A stretch of DNA of 64,000 nucleotides from Chelydra serpentina (GCA_037349315.1 JBAIAC010000001.1:4258001-4322000), one strand, 5' to 3'. Positions 24,008 to 35,696 are shown, counted from the stretch's first letter. A program made the numbers and translations. The notes: a model not told the origin generated them from the letters alone.

Positions 24008-25774
24008 TCAATTAACATAATGACCGAGCCATCCACGGTCAATATTCAAGCCTAAGGTAATGGTATCTAGTTTGCATATTAATTCCAATTCCGCAGTTTC
24101 TCGTTGGAGCCTGTTTTTGAAGTTATTTTGTTGCAAAATTGCTACTTTTATATCTGTCATTGAGTGATTAGGGAGGCTGAAGTGTTCACCTACTGGGTTT
24201 TGAATGTGATGATTCCTGATGTCAGATTTGTGTCCATTTATTCTTTTGCGTAGAGACTGTCCAGTTTGGCCAATGTACATGGCAGAGGGGCATTGCTGGC
24301 ACATGATGTCATATATCACATTGGTAGATGTGCAGGTGAACGAGCCCCTGATGGTGTGGCTGATGTGATTAGGTCCTATGATGATGTCACGTGAACAGAT
24401 ATGTGGACCGAGTTGGCATCGGGCTTTGTTGCAAGGATAGGTTCCTGGGACAGTGTTTTTGTTGTATGGTGTGTGGTTGCTGGTGAGTATTTGCTTCAGG
24501 TTGGGGGGCTGTCTGTAAGCGAGGACTGGTCTGTTTCCCAAGATCTGTGAGAGTGAGGGATCATCTTTCAAGATAGGTTGTAGATCTTTGATGATGCGCT
24601 GGAGAGGTTTTAGTTGGGGGCTGAATGTGATGGCTAGTGGCGTTCTGTTGTTTTCTTTGTTGGGCCTATCTTGTAGTAGGTGACTTCTGGGTATTCTTCT
24701 GGCTCTGTCAATCTGTTTTTTCACTTCAGCAGGTGGGTATTGTAGTTTTAAGAATGCTTGATAGAGATCTTGTAGGTGTTTGTCTCTGTCAGAGGGATTG
24801 GAGCAAATGCGGTTGTATCTTAGAGCTTGGCTGTAGACAATGGATTGTGTGGTGTGTTCGGGATGGAAGCTGGAAGCATGTAGGTAAGTATAGCGGTTAG
24901 TAGGTTTCCGGTATAGGGTGGTGTTTATGTGACCATCACTTATTAGCACAGTAGTGTCTAGGAAATGGACCGCTTGTGTGGACTGGTCTAGGCTAAGGTT
25001 GATGGTGGGATGGAAATTGTTGAAATCGTGGTGGAATTCCTCAAGGGTTTCTTTTCCGTGGGTCCAGATGATGAAGATGTCATCAATGTAGTGCAAGTAG
25101 AGTAGGGGCATTAGGGAACGAGAGCTAAGGAAGCGTTGTTCTAAGTCAGCCATAAAAATGTTGGCATACTGTGGAGCCATGCGGGTACCCATAGCAGTGC
25201 TGCTGACTTGAAGGTATATATTGTCCCCAAATGTGAAATAGTTGTGGGTGAGGACAAAATCACTAAGTTCAGCAACTAGGTTAGCCATGGCATTATCAGG
25301 AATACTGTTCCTGATGGCTTGTAGTCCATCTTTGTGTGGAATATTGGTGTAGAGGGCTTCTACATCCATAGTGGCCAGGATGGTGTTTTCTGGAAGATCA
25401 CCGATAGATTGTAGTTTTCTCAGGAAGTCAGTGGTGTCTCGAAGATAGCTGGGAGAGCTGGTAGCATAGCCAGACAATCCTGCTGTTAGGGTGCCGATGC
25501 CTGAGATGATGGGGCGTCCAGGATTTCCAGGTTTATGGATCTTGGGTAGCAAATAGAATACCCCTGGTCGGGGTTCAGGGCATGTGTCTGTACAGATCTG
25601 TTCCTGTGCTTTTCCAGGGAGTTTCTGGAGCAAATGGTCTAGTTTCTTTTGGTACTCCTCAGTGGGATCAGAGGATAATGGCCTGTAGAATGTGAAGTTA
25701 GAGAGCTGCCTGGCAGCCTCTTGTTCATATTCCAACTTATTCATGATGATGACACCGGACAAAGGAGGTGCTGT
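24008..25774 (-). CDS. Penelope-like reverse transcriptase with GIY-YIG endonuclease, N-terminally truncated
   Basis: An open frame of up to 608 residues (nominal start 25834). Its first 18-20 residues come from the antisense of the inverted arm, so genuine element sequence begins near 25774. The RT core has FYLLPKIHKPGNPGRPIISG (residues 93-112), ATMDVEALYTNIP (154-166), an MGTRMAP motif (215-221), and catalytic YIDD at 249-252. A linker leads to a GIY-YIG domain with IYDIMCQQC (507-515) and MYIGQTGQSLRKRINGH (519-535). In this family the enzyme nicks DNA and copies its RNA at the nick. There is no internal stop, but the N-terminal part upstream of GVIIMNKLEYEQEAARQL is missing through 5' truncation, so activity is doubtful. 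The stop lies 320 bases before the element's end. Confidence 0.9.
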   Translation of the reverse strand, partial: TAPPLSGVIIMNKLEYEQEAARQLSNFTFYRPLSSDPTEEYQKKLDHLLQKLPGKAQEQICTDTCPEPRPGVFYLLPKIHKPGNPGRPIISGIGTLTAGLSGYATSSPSYLRDTTDFLRKLQSIGDLPENTILATMDVEALYTNIPHKDGLQAIRNSIPDNAMANLVAELSDFVLTHNYFTFGDNIYLQVSSTAMGTRMAPQYANIFMADLEQRFLSSRSLMPLLYLHYIDDIFIIWTHGKETLEEFHHDFNNFHPTINLSLDQSTQAVHFLDTTVLISDGHINTTLYRKPTNRYTYLHASSFHPEHTTQSIVYSQALRYNRICSNPSDRDKHLQDLYQAFLKLQYPPAEVKKQIDRARRIPRSHLLQDRPNKENNRTPLAITFSPQLKPLQRIIKDLQPILKDDPSLSQILGNRPVLAYRQPPNLKQILTSNHTPYNKNTVPGTYPCNKARCQLGPHICSRDIIIGPNHISHTIRGSFTCTSTNVIYDIMCQQCPSAMYIGQTGQSLRKRINGHKSDIRNHHIQNPVGEHFSLPNHSMTDIKVAILQQNNFKNRLQRETAELELICKLDTITLGLNIDRGWLGHYVN

Positions 25775-25999
25775 CGTCATCATGAATAAGTTGGAATTTG
25801 AACAAGAGGCTGCCAGGCAGCTCTCTAACTTCACATTCTACAGGCCATTATTCTGAGAAAACTACAATCCATCGGTGATCTTCCAGAAAACACCATCCTG
25901 GCCACTATGGATATAGAAGCTCTCTACACCCACGAAAGCTTATGCTGAAATAAATTTGTTAGTCTCTAAGGTGCCACAGTTTTTTTTCTTGTTTTCTTT
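25775..25999 (+). pseudogene. Inverted, internally deleted second arm of the Penelope-like element
   Basis: The plus strand repeats the start of the RT frame (ATGAATAAGTTGGAATTTGA), then jumps by deletion to the segment encoding KLQSIGDLPENTILATM. It jumps again, at CTCTCTACACC, straight to the 3'-terminal sequence CCCACGAAAGCTTATGCTG. The two deletions remove about 87 codons and then the whole rest of the gene. The imperfect inverted repeat around 25741-25786 marks the turning point between the two arms. Confidence 0.85.
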
Positions 26000-26012
26000 T
26001 AGTAATTAGATG

Positions 26013-28316
26013 TGACTAAAGCAACTAAAGTTCCATTCTTCACTACTCAACTTATACTATTGCCAGGTATTGAAAGACCACAAGATTGGTCTCCATTTGA
26101 CTCACAATTTGCAGTGAGGCCTGATTCTGATTTGGTAGGTCTCACTCATGTCTTGGTGTGGAATTTCACCTTAAGACTTCATAATAGTATAACTTCTTAT
26201 GCTACGTGCACTTGGATAACATGAATAAGTTGAGAACTTATTTATCATAGTGTGTCTAAACTCAGTGTGTTTATCAATTGCTGTGGATTTAGAAGAACTC
26301 CAATACCAGTTTTCCAGGCATCAGAAATGACAGCATGAGGACCATAATTTGAGTAAGATGTCAAATCAGTGTTCACATATAGGATCATAGCAGGTGATAA
26401 ATAAGTAGTAGCTAATCAAGTCCAGCCCCTTTAAAATCAAGCCACAAATATCTAGAGGCCAACTATTTTATTATTTGTATTTTAACCACAAAAGTGGAAG
26501 TTGAGGATGCTGAGGACATACAGTTCTGGAAAAAATTATGACCATCTGGATTATGAAATCCTTTTATTGGTCAGCAATTAATAATTAAACATGAAAAACT
26601 CTTGATGTCTGATGACATGCAAAGCAAGGAAACACATTATGGGCTAACCTGATTAAAGTTCTGATAGGAATAACATTCATAACTGACAGAGAGAGTTAAA
26701 AGGCCACATATGCGGGCACACACACAAACGGTATTTTGGAATGGGACAGAATTTGGCAGCACTACGTTGAGAGGTTTTACAATGCAGACAAGTCAGTTTG
26801 TATACTATATATGCCGGAAAGATCAACTAATGAATGTTTTTCATTTAGCACAGTGTCTGGTAAGCAACTGTACTCCATGGTTCATAACTTTCATTTTGTA
26901 GCTATTTTGCTTTTGCACAAGTCAAATATAGTATAGTATGTAATCTAAAACTATTTCCATTCCATCTTCGTCCCAGAGGGCTGGACATCAAAGATTTATG
27001 GCAGATTATGAAACACAAGGCTGAACAAAAAATACATTTCATGGAAGGGAGTGGCATCAAACCAACCATTATTAAACTGATGTACAAAGTTTGTTTCAGA
27101 GTACACCTTTAGTGACAGTAGCAAAGTCTGAAAAATACCTTAATTCCACACACAGAGTCCCAGGGTAAGCAAAAAGTATAAAGCTGATGATAAACCTGTG
27201 CTGTTTAAATCCAGTGTATCAAATCAGTTTTACATTTGGACAAAATGTGTTTATAAAAAAAATTCCCAATATCACCTTCCCAACATCTGCAAAAAGGGCT
27301 CGATCAGAGAGTTACCACAAGCACAGAATAAAGAAAAGCACAAAGCTGTGCTGACCCAGGAGCAGATCAGGGACTGACTCGTGACACAGAAGATCACAGT
27401 TTGGTCCCAGATTCCCCCCTTGCTCAGGGTAGTGGAGCAGCTGTTCTAATAAATCAAACACAGAGCCCTCTGGACCAGCCTATTACATGGTGCAAATTGG
27501 TTTCCTCTCTGCACCAAAACAGATGTGCTGGCTGGTGTCTCATGGAAGTGTAAGGCAGGAGTCAAGGCTTTGCACACTCTCCACCCCTGCCCACCTACTT
27601 TCTACCTATCTGGCTGCTCTCCCTTCTATGCTACTGTAACCCACACACTTTACACTGCAGCATTTGACTTTGTTTCTCCCTGTGGAGGGGAGAGAAGCAG
27701 TGGGAGGAGATATGGACCCTAGTTAGATCCTCTGTCTCTGCACGCATGCCCAGAGCAGGGCAGGACAGCTCAGTTTAGGATAACCCAGAAACTTCTAGAA
27801 CAAGCTGTAGGAATTGTCCAACATGCTCAGTACCCGTTCTGAGGCCGTATAAAAAAATTTCATTGCAGGCAAACACCTGGCAGGTCACACACACCTTTTG
27901 AGATCTGAGCCAATCAGAGCGCAAGCATGAAAGTTCTAAATAGAGGTGTTAGAGACAGCACTGTGGACTTAGGGGCTTAATGACACAAGATCAAGAGGCA
28001 TGCCTACTGTGAGATCCAGTTCCTATACCACCTGGATATAGTGCTATTCCAGCTTTACTTACGAGAGAAGCCCTCCATTTGGGTAATGTTTGGTCCCCCA
28101 CAATGTGCTTTATGGACCTAGAGGAAGGGGTGGGGGGGCAAGGGCATTTGTTATCTCTAGGGGTTAGAGAGCCTGTGGAACTTAACTTTAGCTATCAGTT
28201 AATGGCTCTAAACTGGGATACTGTCTGAGAGTGAGAGAATGTGGCAGCACTTAGCAAGGCAAGAGTTTCTGAATTCTTGCCTGACTTATCTAAGCTAATG
28301 GGGAAAAGATGGTATC
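26013..28316. other. Non-coding stretch, no gene seen
   Basis: AT-rich sequence without recognisable domains. The frames 26710-26936 and 27525-27722 are short and unrecognised. CAGTGTCTGGTAAGCAA near 26850 resembles a splice donor, but no partner exon could be identified. Confidence 0.4.
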
Positions 28317-28324
28317 CTATAGAG

Positions 28325-29266
28325 CAGGGGTCTTAAACTCCAATCACCACAAGGGCCACATGAGGACTTGTACGTTGGCCCGAGGGCAACATCACCCCAC
28401 CCCACCCCCCGCCTTTGCCCGCGGGGTGCAGCAGGGGGCTCTGGGCAGGCAGTTGGGGCGCAGGAGGGGTGCAGGGTGTGGCAGGGAGTTCAGGGCAGGG
28501 AGTAGGGGTGCAGGCAGGGGACTCAGGGCTGGGAGTTGGGGTGTAGGAGGGAGTGGGGTGTGTGGCAGGGGATTGGGGTGCAGGAGGGAGTGCAGGGTGA
28601 GGCAGGAGGCTCAGGGCAGGGAGTTGGTGCAGGAGGGATGTGGGACATGGCAGGGGGCTTGGGGCAGGGGGTTGGGATGCAAGAGGGAGTGCGGGGTCTG
28701 GCAGGGGCTTGGGGTGCAGGCAGGAGGCTCAGGGCAGGGAGTTGGGGTGTGGGGTGCAGGAGGGGTTCGGGTTCTGGCCTGGCGCCGCTTACCTGGAGCA
28801 GCTCCGGGGTGGCAGGGGCATGCACCGGGGCCACGGTAGGCTCCCTGCCTGCCCTGGCCCCGGCCCCGTGCCGCTTCTCTCCAGGAAGCAGAGAGCTCAG
28901 TTTGGGGCTCTTTCCTGTGGGTACCTCCCCGAAGCTCCCATTTGCCGTGGTTCCCATTCCCGGCCAATGGGATCTTCAGAGGAGGTAACCATAGGCAACA
29001 GCAGCTCACAGAGCTCTCTGATCCCCCTTCCCCCCGGGGCACCAGGGACGCGTGTCCGCTGTTTCCTGGAGCGGCACAGGGCCCACGGTGCCATGGGGTG
29101 GGCAAATCTGGGGGCCTGATCCAAAGCCCTGAGGGGCCAGATCCAGCCCGGAGCCGCAGTTTGATGACCCCTGGCCTGGAGGTAGACTGGGGACGCGGCG
29201 CGCTGGGGAGGGTAGCTTGGCAGGCCGCAGGAAACAGCCCCGCGGGCTGCGTGTTTGAGACCCCTG
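28325..29266. mobile_element. GC-rich hAT element with internal minisatellite
   Basis: The ends CAGGGGTCTTAAACTCC and the complement of GTGTTTGAGACCCCTG are inverted repeats flanked by perfect 8-bp duplications CTATAGAG (28317-28324 and 29267-29274). Open frames of 100-176 residues on both strands are glycine- or proline-rich products of the internal repeat and are not considered genes. It is non-autonomous, with no transposase. Confidence 0.9.
28420..28770. repeat. G-rich minisatellite
   Basis: About seven imperfect copies of a unit containing GGGGTGCAGGAGGGAGTG and CAGGGCAGGGAGTTGG. The complementary C-rich version of the same motif occurs in hAT elements at 38980-39400 and 42390-42720. 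Confidence 0.85.
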
Positions 29267-29312
29267 CTATAGAGTAAGAGCCTTATAGAGATCCAGGAAA
29301 TGGATATTTTAT

Positions 29313-30034
29313 ATAGAATCATAGAATATTAGGGTTGGAAGAGACCTCAGGAGGTCATCTAGTCCAACCTCCTGCTCAAAGCAGAACGAATCCCCAACTA
29401 AATCATCCCAGCCTGGGCTTTATCAAGCCAGGTCCGAAAAACCTCTAACGATGGAGATTCCACCAATTTCCTAGGTAACCAATTCCAGTGCTTCACCACC
29501 CTCCTAGTGAAATAGTGTTTCCTAATATCCAACCTAGACCTCCCCCACTACAACTTCAGACCATTTCTTCTTGTTCTGTCATCTGCCACCACTGAGAACA
29601 GCTGAGCTCCATCTTTGGAACCCCACTTCAGGTAGTTGAAGGCTGCTATCAAATCCCTCCTCACTCTTCTCTTCTGCAGACTAAATATCCCCAGTTCCCT
29701 CAGCCTCTCCTCGTAAGTCATGTGCCCCAGCCCCTTATCATTTTTGTTGTCCTCCACTGGACTCTCTCCAATTTGTCCACATCCTTTCTGTAGTGGCGGG
29801 GGGAACCAAAACTGGATGCAATGCTCCAGGTGTGGCCTCACCAGTGCCAAATAGAGTGGGATAATCACTTCCCTCGATCTGCTGGCAATGCTCCTATTAA
29901 TACAGCCCAATATGCCATTGGCCTTCTTGGCAACAAGGGCACACTTCTGACTCATATCCAGCTTCTCATCCACTGTAATCCCCAGGTCTTTTTTTGCAGA
30001 ACTGCTGCTTAGCCAGTTGGTCCCCAGCCTGTAT
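29313..30034 (-). mobile_element. CR1 LINE 3' end, 5'-truncated
   Basis: The minus-strand frame 29548-29973 reads [41 protein letters not shown] and continues to the C-terminal region with small frame disturbances (near 29770 and 29610). It ends in the CR1 terminus at 29313. Only about the last 240 codons' worth and the 3' UTR are present. Confidence 0.88.
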
Positions 30035-30839
30035 GCTGATCCCTGTCCCTGTACTATTTTGGATACAGGCTACAGATTTCTGTTTCACCAGCAACTGAGA
30101 GGACCAGTCAGCTCTTAACCTAAGAGCAGGAATGTTGCTGGCTGTGGACGTTCTCCGTGCTGTTTGTTTGCTAACAGGGTCATGGAGTGTTTGGAAGGAC
30201 TGAGATGCTACCATTTATCAAGCTCTGAAGAGTCCAGGTGAAACACTTCATACTATGGTCACACTATATACATAGGAAATCATCTCAGAGAAGATCAGAG
30301 GGGATTTTGTTTTGATGTGTGCTAAAATATAGAAAATTATGATTTAGAAACTTTACATTTGAATGTTTGTAAGAGAAACAAAGGGGAAAATGTGTAAAAG
30401 GAACACCAGAAGATTTACTGTCTAATAGTTTTGGTTAAAAGTTATTCATACTATTTCAAATGTTATTTACAATATTTTATACTATTTAGGATATTTTAGT
30501 AAAACAAACATTTAATGTGCACAAAGAGTGTATAGTGTTCTCTTCTTGAAAATTGACTGGAAATTATTAACCTCCATTTATCAGGGTTTTACATATAATA
30601 GCCCTGAGGTTTAACTCTGTAATTGTCAAGCTGTCTAGAGTGGCTCACGAACGTGGTGCCAACCTCAAGGCAGACTGTTATAAGCTAGGGCACAAACCCC
30701 AAACTGGTTGTAACAAGTGTGAACTTCTCAAGCATTATAGCAGCCTTAATATGGAGTCACAGACAGTGCGCTTGGGCACGCCAGTCTATTTTGCCACCCA
30801 CGCAAGCCTGCCTTTGTGATAGATGGTCCCTTACACCAA
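30035..30839. other. Non-coding stretch, no gene seen
   Basis: AT-rich sequence with no recognisable domain or repeat family. Confidence 0.4.
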
Positions 30840-30964
30840 TAACGTAGTTGAAGTCGAATATCTTAGATCGATTTTTAAAAGTACTTACCCCGGTCCACAC
30901 GGCAGCAGGCAGGCTCCCCCGTCAACAGCACTTCCTCCGCTCGCCGAGCTGGAGTTCCGGTGTC

Positions 30965-31041
30965 GACGGGGAGTGGTTCTGGGATCGATTTATTGCGTCT
31001 AGACGAGACGCGATAAATCGATCCCAGAACCGCTCCCCGTC
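30965..31041. repeat. First hairpin, 36-bp arms, 5-base loop
   Basis: The left arm 30965-31000 and right arm 31006-31041 are inverted copies differing at two positions, both C to T in CpG context. The loop is AGACG. It is unit 1 of a 102-bp tandem duplication. Confidence 0.9.
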
Positions 31042-31077
31042 AATGCCGAGCTGGAGTTCCGGTGTCGACGGGGAGCG

Positions 31078-31132
31078 GTTCTGGGATCGATTTATCGCGT
31101 CTAGACGAGACGCGATAAATCGATCCCAGAAC
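31078..31132. repeat. Second hairpin, perfect 25-bp arms
   Basis: The arms at 31078-31102 and 31108-31132 (beginning GTTCTGGGATCGATTTATCG) are perfectly complementary around the loop AGACG. The right arm lacks the outer 11 bases present in the first hairpin. Confidence 0.92.
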
Positions 31133-31180
31133 ATCGATCACTACCCGCCGAATCGGGCGACTAGTGTGGACGTAGCCTTA

Positions 31181-33712
31181 CAGACTAAAAATCACCTAAA
31201 TGATTGTAACTGTGTCTGTTGTAACAATGTGGTCACAATTAAAGGAAACAGTGTAATCCAGTTACACTGAGCTTTAGGAAACTACCCGAATATACTTAAA
31301 ATCCAGGGTTTCCCAATGGTCACTGGAGATGCTAGAGTTTTTAACACAGAGATTGCTCAGAAATATCAAGAGGATCAAGATATTTCTGATACACATTCAT
31401 ACATCTAGGATCACATTTGGGATCACATTCCAGGTTTAGGTGGCAGTTTAGAATAGCAGGTAAGCAAGGGAGGGTGAGGAGAAAATTCTGCTGTCAGTTA
31501 CACAGGTGAAATCATTATAGTTACCCCATATTTACACCTTCATATACAAGAGCGGTCTTAAAAGTAGCCTCATCAGTTACCCCAAAACTGCTATTGTCTA
31601 AAAAGGCCTAGATCGTCAGCCCTGGATGCAGTATGGTTTTTAGCAGTGGATCTCCAAATTAGGATAAAATTATTATGTTATACATATTGGCAGACATAGC
31701 TGACATCACATAGTTCTATGCATACAGCCACTTTTCCTTGCAAGGGGTCTGAACTCTGTTTGGTAAATGTGAGTTACTATTTATTTTGAAGGCTAAGAGA
31801 ATGTGGTGATCCACAAGGAAATGTAGGAGACTACCAGTTTTGCTGTCGGGGGCCCATCCCAGCACATATCATGGCTGCCATCTCCAGTTCCCCAAGCTTT
31901 TTTGAGAATTGTCAAAGGGCATACACCAAGGAAACATTCTGCTGTCCTTCTGTCACAAAAAAGAACGTCCCATGACTAGAGTCTTCAAAATAGCAATTTG
32001 GCCCTTAATTGGAAGCAAGTGACAGTTATTTATTTTTAAATATACATTTAAAATGATAATACTTTTTTTAAGGCAGAGACCAATGCAGACAAACAGATTG
32101 CACACTGATGATGCTTATTGAACTCATATGTCATACATATAGGTTTCAAAGCCTTTATACTTGAAAATAATTTGCAGTCTGCTGTACTATATATCAGGTA
32201 AGCTAACAGAAAAACTCAACCAGTTCTCTTCCTTAGCCTACCTTATAAATTAATGAACTAGTTATTCTAATTATAGAAGATATTCCAAAGAGAGGATCAT
32301 ATTTTGCTATCAATTTTCTAATAGAACTCTGTGGAGAGTCCTAACTATAAATCAATGACACTACATGGCCCTTAGTGAAGGGCTAACACATAGAATTTTC
32401 CTGGAAACCATTTGCAATGACCTCACTGCTGGCATTTGCATTTTTGGCACTAGAAAAAATAGCTCCATAATACTTTCTATTTTGGTAGCTATAAATAATT
32501 ATAACATACATCAGATTAATTACTTCAGTCCTTAAAGACCTTGAAAAACCACAGGCTACATCCTTTTTGTCCCCATGTAGATTTTCTCTGGGAGCAGCCT
32601 AGGACATAAACAGTGTTATATTCAGGGGAAGGAGGGAGAACCTTTTTAATTCTGCATGAACAGGTGCAAGGGATCAGATTTTGATTGCAGGGTACTTGAA
32701 CATAGGTTTTAGTTAAATGGAAGTTCTCTTGGTCGTACAACTGGAAATTAAGTGTTAAATATGTGTACTGCTCCAATCATGATGTTATTCAATATAATAA
32801 ATAAATAAAAGACAAAAATTATATATATATATCCTATACAAATCCTAACTACACAACAATGCACTCATCCATTTCAATGTCCAAGGTACTGATATATGGT
32901 ACATAAGGGTTTTTTTTTTAATGATATAGCCATCTTGTAACACCCTCCCTCACACTTTCAGCTGAGAGAGTAAGAGTCCAGCAATATTCAAATACTGAAA
33001 AGGAAAATGTATCCCTTCCCGCCATCATGAAAAGATTAATTGGATGTCCACAGTCACTACATTCTCTCAGTTGCTGTACATCAATAGAACTAAAAGGGCA
33101 TTAAAGAGGAGAGATGTACAGCAGGTTTATAAGAAGAGAACAGAATTCTCTCCAATGGCTTTATTTCAGAAATAAAGTGCTTGAACAGGAAGCCATGTGT
33201 GTGTTCTGTTGAATGATAACTGTTTGAGCCTACTGCCATGGAGAAATAGTTTGAGAACATTTCATCCTTGTATAATAACTGTCCCTGAAGTGCAAGGTCA
33301 ATGCCAGACTGAGTCATAGGATTTGACTTTTCATTTTCCCATCAGGTACATAATCTCCAGAAGCCTATAAAATGAAGCATACACAATTTTGTTATATACA
33401 CCTTAACCCATTTTGTCAGGTGTTCCAACTCCCAGCATAATAGAATCTCACTAAGCCACACTTCGCTTGAGTTCAGATTATAAAATCTGCACAAGAAATT
33501 AGTAGCCCTTGCCTTTCAGCAAAAGTATAATAGATGCTGCCGCAAGTTCTCACATTACTGTGATTTCATCAATTTTAGGAAGTATACTATAGTGCATTTG
33601 TTAGTAAACTATGAAAATGCTCTGGTTGGACTTTCATTTGTTAGCAACAAATATAGATTCTGATTCTGCAATAAGACCCACAGGGGTCCTACACTCCTAC
33701 ACTCATATGATG
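31181..33712. other. Non-coding stretch, no gene seen
   Basis: About 2.5 kb of AT-rich sequence with a short (AT)n tract near 32819 and frequent stops. The frames 32525-32776 and 33090-33317 show no domain. Confidence 0.45.
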
Positions 33713-33720
33713 CCCACATG

Positions 33721-34009
33721 CAGGACCGGCGCTACCATTAGGCGACCCTAGGCGGTCCCCTAGGGCACCAAGATTCGGGGGGTGGCATTTGACGTCCCTC
33801 AGCGGCGATGGTTTTTCATTCTTTGGGAGAAGCTGACCTGGAAATGCCGCCGAGGTCCCTGGCGGCCGAAAAAGCTTCTTCTGCCGCCGGGGACTTTGGC
33901 GGCATTTTGGTGGCAGCTTTTTCGGCCGCCGAGGTCCCCAGCGGCATTTCAGTGGAAGCTTCTCCCAGAGGCGCCGCCTAGGGCAGCAAAGAAGCTGGTG
34001 CCGCTACTG
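33721..34009. mobile_element. GC-rich hAT-type MITE
   Basis: It starts CAGGACCGGCGCTACCATTAGGC and ends GCTGGTGCCGCTACTG, flanked by CCCACATG and TCCACATG (7 of 8 alike). Inside are several GCCGCCGAGGTCCC segments in both orientations. Non-coding. Confidence 0.65.
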
Positions 34010-34017
34010 TCCACATG

Positions 34018-35559
34018 AAGTCAGTGGGTTCCGCAGGGGCCCATCCCATGCATATCTCAATGCAGGCTCAGGACCATACATCTGTTTGCTTAATGAATTA
34101 TTCCTGAACCCAAACTAGTAGGTTCCCCATCTCCCCATATATCGATTTACTGTAATGTGTTTGACAAACAGTCAGGAGGGAGAATTTTAAGACTAGACTG
34201 TTTGCAAACTGTTCACTGCCTATTTGCTAATAATACTTTGTGACTGGTCACTTAAGTCACATGGATTAGGTTCTCCTCTCTGATTGGAAGACTCAAACAT
34301 TTTGAATAGAAGCGCAGTAAATACAAATACCACACTCCTGGTTCAACTTTCAGACTAAACCACACGTGTGACGTTCACTAAGCTTGTAGGATACCTGAGT
34401 GTTTTCATGAATACCCAGTGGCTGCTTTAATTTACACCTGTTTTCTTCTCAGGCAAAGGAGGAGGAGAAATCAGAGCATACCTCCTGTGCTCTACTTCAC
34501 ATTCACCCCTTCCCCCCACTTTTACCCAGGAAGCTAAAATCCCACAAAGGTTCTGTGAGCTGAAGTAGCATGCTGCAGTGGTGGGACTCCTCTTAGCCCT
34601 CTTATCCTTAGGTGCGGGTGTCTGAAATTATGACTTTTTTGTCCCAGCTGTGGACAAAGCCATATTTTGAAATCTCGGAATTTCCTGAGGGATGGAAATT
34701 GTTTTTTAACCTGCTCTAATCTAAAGGTTTAAAAGATCAGCGAGATGTGCTGAACCAAGGCCATCAATCTTCTGAACACAAATGAAGCAATTTTGAAATA
34801 AGTGCATTGTTTAGCAGGCAATCAATGCATCTGTTTCAGAATCATGTTCAGAATGCCTCCCTCTCACACTTTCTAGGAACCTGGTAGCATCATTCTGAGC
34901 CTACTTAATTTACATCAAACTCACTGCAACAACAAGTACCTTACAGGAACTATGCCAATATGTCAGTATAAAGATACAAAGAATGGTCATCTTAGTTTGT
35001 GGCCATACAAATACACACAATCATATCAAGACCCAACAGCGGCAGAAATGAATGTAACTAGAGGATACTCCCAAGGTGGAGGAAAGAGATAATTTGATTA
35101 CATTTAGTTTACCACATTTGTAAAAGAAACTGGAGGCCAAGAAACCTAATTCTTATCCTCACCAAAAAAAGACTATGTAGGTTAACACTGATAAGTTGGA
35201 AATAGGTTAGAAGAGACCCTTTACAACAGATCCTCAACTGGTGTAAGTTAGTGAAGCCATATTTACACAAGCCAAGACTCTGGCCCCAACTTGACAAAAT
35301 ATTTGTCAAGATTAACAAACAGTAAAATAATAATAATAATAATAATAATAAAAGCACGCAGTCCCTCTAGCACTCTAGCAAGGCCTGAATCAGAGCACAG
35401 ATGATAGGACAGCATAGCAATCAATAGTGACTAATTTTCTGTGTTGGTCAACATAAGAAATAAATAAAGCCCCTCATGATCCTTAAGTTCATCCACGTTA
35501 AATGAAACAGATAAATCAAGATAAAACAATTTCTGGAATACCTGGTTATCCGTGAGACA
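34018..35559. other. Non-coding stretch, no gene seen
   Basis: AT-rich sequence that includes an (AAT)n microsatellite at 35326-35351. The leucine run encoded on the minus strand there is a by-product of that repeat. Confidence 0.45.
35326..35351. repeat. (AAT)n microsatellite
   Basis: Eight to nine uninterrupted AAT units. Confidence 0.9.
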
Positions 35560-35567
35560 AGATAACA

Positions 35568-35696
35568 CAGTGGTGGGCAAACCACGGCCACTGGGAGCTG
35601 CATATGTGCAAATGTAAACAAACGGTCTGGCGGCCCACCAGCGGATTACCCTGACCAGCCGCGTGCAGCCCGCGGGCCGCAGGTTGCCCACCACTG
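35568..35696. mobile_element. Short hAT MITE
   Basis: 129 bp bounded by CAGTGGTGGGCAAACC and the complement of GGTTGCCCACCACTG, with perfect 8-bp duplications AGATAACA at 35560-35567 and 35697-35704. Non-coding. Confidence 0.92.

Larger units (their letters stand above)
23687..25999 (-). mobile_element. Penelope-like element in head-to-head form
   Basis: A 2313-bp insertion flanked by a perfect 13-bp target-site duplication TAGTAATTAGATG (23674-23686 and 26000-26012). Most of it is a minus-strand Penelope-like element with a long RT plus GIY-YIG frame. The last 235 bases on the right are a second, internally deleted copy in plus orientation. As a result both outer ends carry the element's 3' terminus facing outward (from GGCACCTTAGAGACTAAC on the left, and its complement on the right). 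One target duplication around both copies indicates a single insertion event. Inverted arrangements of partial copies are known for Penelope-like elements. Confidence 0.92.
30840..31177. mobile_element. 5'-truncated Harbinger-type MITE with duplicated hairpins
   Basis: The right end GACTAGTGTGGACGTAGCC followed by TTA is a Harbinger-type terminus; the left terminus is missing. The body contains GGTGTCGACGGGGAG and GATCGATTTATCGCGTCT segments arranged as two tandem fold-backs. The open frames on both strands reflect the palindromes and are not genes. Confidence 0.65.

Noticed and set aside
26736..26936. 66-residue frame followed by a donor-like GTAAGC
   Set aside because: Not recognised, and no matching acceptor or second exon could be found.
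28309..29322. Frames of 100-176 residues, Gly- or Pro-rich
   Set aside because: They lie in the minisatellite of a hAT element and are open in several frames on both strands; no domain is present.
30848..31270. 140-residue frame with repeated DRFIASRRDAINRSQN
   Set aside because: The repeat comes from the duplicated DNA hairpin in a MITE. The antisense strand gives a nearly identical protein because the DNA is palindromic.
35109..35357. Leucine-rich start suggesting a signal peptide
   Set aside because: The leucines are encoded by the (AAT)n microsatellite read on the minus strand.
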